From NCBI GenBank assembly GCA_031255915.1, contig JAIRRP010000027.1, forward strand, positions 1 to 10,837: a stretch of 10,837 nucleotides of DNA. The letters run 5' to 3'. Position 1 is the stretch's first letter; every line of letters starts with the position of its first letter. Below the pieces are notes generated by a model. The model was not told the DNA's origin. It ran no database searches and saw nothing but the letters and a program-made list of their open reading frames with translations. Source of the DNA: Puniceicoccales bacterium (lineage in GTDB: Bacteria > Verrucomicrobiota > Verrucomicrobiia > Opitutales > JAIRLG01). A program made the position numbers and the translations under genes. Shown piece by piece: positions 7,712-10,837 of this stretch.

Positions 7712-8050
7712 ATGAAGCAAAAGCAAGCCGTTCAGCAATTTCGAAGTCGGGAAATTATTCTCAATAGGTTCGCCCAGGAGCCTATATACATGGCTAAAAT
7801 TATCGGGCCCGCGAGACTAGCTACACCAGCTATCCAGGGTGCCTCAACTGTATTCATGACCGAATCAAAAACAGCGATCATAGTCTACTTTGACGCTGCA
7901 GATTGCGAAGACATGTGGATATATCCGAGACAAACATTGAATTTCTTCAAACTCGGAAAATCCACCGATTTCGCAAATTTAGATTCGACATCATCCTTGA
8001 AAAGACAAATGCCAGCGAACGTCAAACTTTTCCATCACTGGCTCCAGTGA
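7712..8050 (+). CDS. uncertain 112-residue ORF, no family recognised
   Basis: Open frame of 112 codons starting ATG AAG CAA, with AAGGG at 7702-7706 five bases upstream, the best initiation-site-like sequence in this gap. The product is basic and of mixed composition, with no signal peptide, clear TM helix or motif that I recognise. It begins only 10 bases from the divergent uppS start, which leaves no room for a promoter outside uppS. In its favour, repeat copy 2 lies just downstream of its stop in the same relative orientation as copy 3 after glgB and copy 1 after kpsD. It overlaps a competing minus-strand small ORF (7732-7881); at most one is likely to be real. Confidence 0.25.
   Translation: MKQKQAVQQFRSREIILNRFAQEPIYMAKIIGPARLATPAIQGASTVFMTESKTAIIVYFDAADCEDMWIYPRQTLNFFKLGKSTDFANLDSTSSLKRQMPANVKLFHHWLQ
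7732..7881 (-). CDS. possible 49-residue membrane peptide upstream of uppS
   Basis: Small minus-strand ORF ending 30 bases before the uppS ATG and in the same direction. The product starts MIAVFDSVMNTVEAPW and contains a hydrophobic stretch IAGVASLAGPIILAMYIGSW (about 17-36) followed by a basic tail LLRIISRLRNC, a plausible single-pass small membrane protein. No clear Shine-Dalgarno. The same frame is open upstream from 8034 to a single TAG at 7887-7885, two codons before this ATG, so a longer ORF of about 97 codons split by one stop is also conceivable. No family recognised. It is antisense to the 7712-8050 ORF. Confidence 0.25.
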   Translation of the reverse strand: MIAVFDSVMNTVEAPWIAGVASLAGPIILAMYIGSWANLLRIISRLRNC

Positions 8051-8073
8051 GCACCGTTGACGGCTGACGGGCG
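7882..8073. other. intergenic stretch without confident gene
   Basis: Apart from the weak + ORF ending at 8050 this stretch holds only a minus-strand frame open from 8034 to the TAG at 7887-7885; a TTG at 8025 would give about 46 codons. No tRNA, rRNA or known small-RNA signature was found by eye on either strand. Confidence 0.3.
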
Positions 8074-8182
8074 GGCCTGCCGCCTTTGAGCCCTTCGGGC
8101 TCTTGCCCGCTGCGCGGGCCGCGCTAAGGAAAAATGAAAGCTCCCGCTTTGCATTTTTCCCTTAGCGCAAAGGCGGCAGGCC
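8074..8182 (+). repeat. cloverleaf repeat, copy 2 (core 8079-8177, 99 bp)
   Basis: Perfect 15-base terminal inverted repeats GGCCTGCCGCCTTTG (8074-8088) and CAAAGGCGGCAGGCC (8168-8182). Internal hairpins in order C-B-A: C GAGCCC-TTC-GGGCTC (8088-8102), which as RNA gives a C(UUCG)G tetraloop; B GCCCGC-TGC-GCGGGC (8105-8119); A with arms 8121-8141 and 8146-8168, loop TCCC, two single-base bulges. The core is exactly as long as copies 1 and 3. Relative to copy 1 the outer arms differ beyond GCCGCC (CCT/AGG instead of TTT/AAA) yet both still pair. It lies between the uncertain ORF ending at 8050 and copy 4. Confidence 0.95.
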
Positions 8183-8261
8183 GAATACCCACCAGTTCAG
8201 CAGAAAATAGTCATTCTCATCATTCTCTATTTAACATAGTCCTCATATCCAGTCACTTCTT

Positions 8262-8345
8262 CCATTGTCTTTGCAACATGAAAATTCCCATTTTCATGTT
8301 GTGGCCCGCGCAGCGGGCGATTCCTTCGGAATCCAAAGACAATGG
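8262..8345 (-). repeat. cloverleaf repeat, copy 4 (divergent sequence, same fold)
   Basis: 84 bp. Perfect 12-base terminal inverted repeats CCATTGTCTTTG (8262-8273) and CAAAGACAATGG (8334-8345). Hairpins in + order A-B-C: A CAACATGAAAAT-TCCC-ATTTTCATGTTG (8274-8301, perfect 12 pairs); B GCCCGC-GCA-GCGGGC (8304-8318); C GATTCC-TTC-GGAATC (8319-8333), again a C(UUCG)G loop. The outer stem, A stem and C stem have different bases from copies 1-3 but the same pairing; only CTTTG/CAAAG, hairpin B and the TCCC and TTC loop motifs are shared. Strand is set to minus by the A-B-C order. It lies 57 bases before the glgB ATG, so it is in or near the glgB leader. Confidence 0.9.
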
Positions 8346-8402
8346 GCCTGATTATAAGATAAATACTCGTCTTTAGGAGCTATTTTCATTTACTTCCATG
8401 GG

Positions 8403-10607
8403 ATGATTTCCCGATCACAGGAATTGCAGCTTCTCGTGGAAGCCCGATTGGCCCAACCACATCATTATCTCGGACTCCATGAAATTCAAGCCCATGAAAA
8501 GTCTTCCGGAATGGTCATCCGAGCCTATCTCCACAATGCCAAAAACTGTACATTGCTGGGGCCCGGATGGGAAATCGCCATGGCACAGCTGCATCCTTCC
8601 GGTATTTTTGAAGCCTTCATTCCAGACATCCAGCAGCCCTTTCTTTACCAATTCCGCATCGACGACTTCCAGGGTCACACACGGATAGCACATGATCCTT
8701 ACCGCTTCCTACCCACACTTTCCGCCGATGATCTTCATCTTTTCAATGAAGGAAAGCATCACCACATTCATCATAAACTAGGTGCCCATCGGGACAAAAT
8801 TCAAGGCATTTGGGGTACGCGTTTCGCCGTATGGGCCCCCAATGCACAGCGCGTCTCCGTCGTGGGAAATTTCAATGCATGGGATGGGCGTTACCATCCC
8901 ATGCGACTCTTGGGCAATTCCGGCATCTGGGAGCTCTTTATCCCGCACCTGGAATCCGGAGAATTCTATAAATTCGAGCTCCTCGGTGCCGATCGTCGAT
9001 TACGCCTCAAAACGGATCCTTACGGTTCTCATTTCGAAGCGCCTCCTCATAATACCGCTATCGTTCCAACACCCGATTCTTTTCCATGGCAGGATTCTTC
9101 ATGGATGCAGAATAGGGCCCATAAAGACCCACAGAAACAATGTATTTCAATCTACGAAATGCACTTCGATTCCTGGAGACATCACGTCGAAGCCGACTAT
9201 TCTCGGCCGTACAGCTACCGCGAAATAGCCCCTATTCTGTGCAAATATCTCCAAAAGATGCACTTCACCCATGTGGAGTTCATGCCGCTGAACGAGTTCC
9301 CATTCCTCGGCTCCTGGGGCTACCAAGTAACCGGTTTTTTCGCACCCACGCAGCGCTACGGCAATCCCGATGATTTTAAATACCTCATCGATGCACTCCA
9401 CCAACAGGGGATTGGTGTCCTTCTCGATTGGGTACCCGGGCATTTTCCCAAGGACGAATTCTCGCTCGCCACATTCGATGGGACATGTCTCTATGAGCAT
9501 GAAGATCCGCGCCAAGGTGAGCATAAAGAATGGGGCACTTTGGTCTTCAACTACGGCCGCCACGAGGTGCGAAATTTCCTCATGGGGAGTGCCATTAACT
9601 GGTGCGATCACTTCCACATCGACGGATTGCGCATCGATGCCGTTGCCTCTATGCTCTACCATGACTACTGTCGACCATCCGATGAATGGATCCCCAACTG
9701 CTACGGAGGTAAAGAAAACATCGAGGCCATCAGCTTCCTCCGGGAGCTTAATGACGTTCTCCACGAAATGTTTCCAGGAGTAATGACCATCGCGGAAGAA
9801 GCCACGTCATTCAGCGGCGTCACGGCCCCTACTCGCCATCACGGACTCGGATTTGACTTCAAATGGAACATGGGCTGGATGCACGACACGCTCCGCTATT
9901 TCTCCTATGATCCCCTATTTCGCCGATACCATCATCATCAACTCACCTTCGGGATGCTTTACCAGTATTCGGAACACTTTATCCATGCCTTTTCCCATGA
10001 CGAGATGGTCTACGGCAAGCGCTCTCTGTTGCAAAAAATGCCGGGTGATTCCATTCACCAAAAATCGAAAGAATTGCGCTCCTTATTCGGCTTCATGTGG
10101 GCATGGCCGGGAAAAAAAACGCTCTTCATGGGTGGCGAATTCGGACAATCCAATGAATGGAATTATCAGCAGAGCCTCGATTGGCATCTATTGGCCTACG
10201 ATGACCATAGTGGCATCCAGCGGCTGATCATCGACCTCAATACCCTTTATAAAAAATTTTCTTTTTTGTCATTATACGACTCGGATCCTTGCGGATTTCA
10301 GTGGATCCTCTGCGATGATTTTGACCACAGTGTTTTTGCTTTTCTCCGGAAGGGAACGACAACCGAGGAATGCCTTCTCGTCGTCTGTAATTTCACACCC
10401 GTAACACACGAGCATTACCGCATCGGTGTCCCTCTGCAGGGGACATGGCAATGTATCCTCCATACGGATGCTCCCCATTATGGCGGGAACGAACTCTCCA
10501 TAGCCATGGAGTATGTGACAGAAAATATTCCTTGTCATGGCCAAGATCACTCATTGGTGCTGACACTGTTCGGCACTTCGGTTGCTTTTTTTCGGCCCAT
10601 GGTCTGA
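8403..10607 (+). CDS. glgB: 1,4-alpha-glucan (glycogen) branching enzyme, GH13
   Basis: 734 residues, aligning by eye along its whole length to E. coli GlgB (728). Transfers alpha-1,4 segments to form alpha-1,6 branches in cytoplasmic glycogen. Layout: an N1 module (about 5-110), a CBM48-type N2 module (about 128-225, GTRFAVWAPNAQRVSVVGNF), a catalytic (beta/alpha)8 domain (about 240-620) and a C-terminal beta domain. GH13 residues: DWVPGHF from D342, nucleophile D412 in DGLRIDAVASM, acid/base E465 in TIAEEAT, and D533 in SHDEMVYGK; the three catalytic residues sit seven later than D405/E458/D526 of E. coli. The ATG at 8403 lacks a well-placed Shine-Dalgarno: AGGAG (8375-8379) is 23 bases upstream. 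An ATG at 8398 in another frame gives only ATG-GGA-TGA, whose stop overlaps the glgB ATG. No other glg gene is in the window. Copy 4 lies before it and copy 3 after it. Confidence 0.97.
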   Translation: MISRSQELQLLVEARLAQPHHYLGLHEIQAHEKSSGMVIRAYLHNAKNCTLLGPGWEIAMAQLHPSGIFEAFIPDIQQPFLYQFRIDDFQGHTRIAHDPYRFLPTLSADDLHLFNEGKHHHIHHKLGAHRDKIQGIWGTRFAVWAPNAQRVSVVGNFNAWDGRYHPMRLLGNSGIWELFIPHLESGEFYKFELLGADRRLRLKTDPYGSHFEAPPHNTAIVPTPDSFPWQDSSWMQNRAHKDPQKQCISIYEMHFDSWRHHVEADYSRPYSYREIAPILCKYLQKMHFTHVEFMPLNEFPFLGSWGYQVTGFFAPTQRYGNPDDFKYLIDALHQQGIGVLLDWVPGHFPKDEFSLATFDGTCLYEHEDPRQGEHKEWGTLVFNYGRHEVRNFLMGSAINWCDHFHIDGLRIDAVASMLYHDYCRPSDEWIPNCYGGKENIEAISFLRELNDVLHEMFPGVMTIAEEATSFSGVTAPTRHHGLGFDFKWNMGWMHDTLRYFSYDPLFRRYHHHQLTFGMLYQYSEHFIHAFSHDEMVYGKRSLLQKMPGDSIHQKSKELRSLFGFMWAWPGKKTLFMGGEFGQSNEWNYQQSLDWHLLAYDDHSGIQRLIIDLNTLYKKFSFLSLYDSDPCGFQWILCDDFDHSVFAFLRKGTTTEECLLVVCNFTPVTHEHYRIGVPLQGTWQCILHTDAPHYGGNELSIAMEYVTENIPCHGQDHSLVLTLFGTSVAFFRPMV

Positions 10608-10653
10608 TCCTCTGACATTGTCCTTCATCACGCAAACATCCTGAGCCCAGAGC

Positions 10654-10764
10654 CTCCCGCCCGCCTTTGAGCCCTTCGGGCTCTGGCCCGCTACGCGGGC
10701 CGCGGTAAAGAAAAAATGCAAAGCAAGAGCTTTCATTTTTTCTTGCCGCAAAGGCGGCGGGGCC
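10654..10764 (+). repeat. cloverleaf repeat, copy 3 (core 10660-10758, 99 bp)
   Basis: Begins about 50 bases after the glgB stop. Inner terminal arms CCGCCTTTG (10661-10669) and CAAAGGCGG (10749-10757); pairing extends outward through CCCGCC/GGCGGGG if one bulged base is allowed. Order C-B-A as in copy 2: C GAGCCC-TTC-GGGCTC (10669-10683); B GGCCCGC-TAC-GCGGGCC (10685-10701); A arms 10703-10724 and 10729-10748, loop AAGA. Hairpin A has its bulged C on the left arm, as copy 1 has on the + strand and opposite to copy 2, so stem A appears inverted relative to the rest of the element. Stem A also carries paired substitutions (AAG with CTT in place of GG with CC) and one T-G pair. Could act as the glgB 3' end structure. 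Confidence 0.93.
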
Positions 10765-10837
10765 GAAACAGGCCGAATCTACTCCATGGCATCAGCAAAG
10801 ACAAGAACTTCCCTAAAGGTTCATCGTACACATCCCG

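Noticed and set aside
8134..8376. 80-codon + ORF starting MKAPALHFSL
   Set aside because: It starts inside hairpin A of copy 2 and runs through copy 4; its sequence is explained by the two repeats.
9147..9764. 205-codon minus-strand ORF opposite glgB
   Set aside because: It lies wholly antisense to the conserved GlgB catalytic domain and resembles no family; a shadow of glgB codon usage.
1422..10764. Repeats as a CRISPR array or tRNA genes
   Set aside because: The copies are dispersed and inverted with no regular spacers, and the cloverleaf lacks tRNA features (no T-loop GTTCRA, no anticodon arm of normal size, no CCA end).
10786..10837. Possible start of a + strand gene (MASAKTRTS...) or, on the minus strand, the end of a gene reading in from beyond the window
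   Set aside because: Only about 50 bases are visible; no ribosome-binding site precedes the ATG, and minus-strand frames are short or run into the repeat. Undecidable here.

Overview
The window carries seven well-supported protein genes of a Gram-negative (diderm) bacterium, plus a striking family of structured repeats between them. Lineage: the Kps-type capsule export genes require an outer membrane, and GC is moderate by eye. The phylum cannot be settled from this window. The short RsmI, the variant CdsA signature and the uppS-cdsA pair are compatible with the PVC group (Verrucomicrobia/Chlamydiae), but this is a weak guess.

Layout. 1-1116 (+): 3' part of a KpsS/LipB-type capsule gene. 1117-1604: gene-free, with a possible kpsS terminator, a nested inverted repeat (1263-1398) and repeat copy 1 (1425-1523). 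1605-4450 (-): kpsE then kpsD, translationally coupled, converging on kpsS. 4562-5410 (+): an isolated OppD/DppD-type ABC ATPase. 5413-7701 (-): uppS-cdsA-rsmI operon. 7702-8402: no confident gene; weak small ORFs on both strands and repeat copies 2 and 4. 8403-10607 (+): glgB. 10608-10837: repeat copy 3 and an uninformative edge.

Functions. KpsS puts Kdo on the lipid anchor of a group 2-type capsule; KpsE (inner membrane/periplasm) and KpsD (outer membrane) carry the polymer out. The KpsM/KpsT transporter and KpsC are not in the window. UppS makes the undecaprenyl carrier precursor, CdsA makes CDP-diacylglycerol, and RsmI methylates 16S rRNA. GlgB branches glycogen.

The most interesting content is non-coding. 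Four elements of 84-99 bp share one architecture: terminal inverted repeats ending in CTTTG/CAAAG that enclose three consecutive hairpins, i.e. a potential cloverleaf. Copies 1-3 are similar in sequence. Copy 4 has different bases in the outer stem and two of the hairpins but keeps the pairing, so the fold, not just the sequence, appears maintained. One middle hairpin (GCCCGC-TRC-GCGGGC) is nearly invariant, while the other hairpins appear flipped in some copies.
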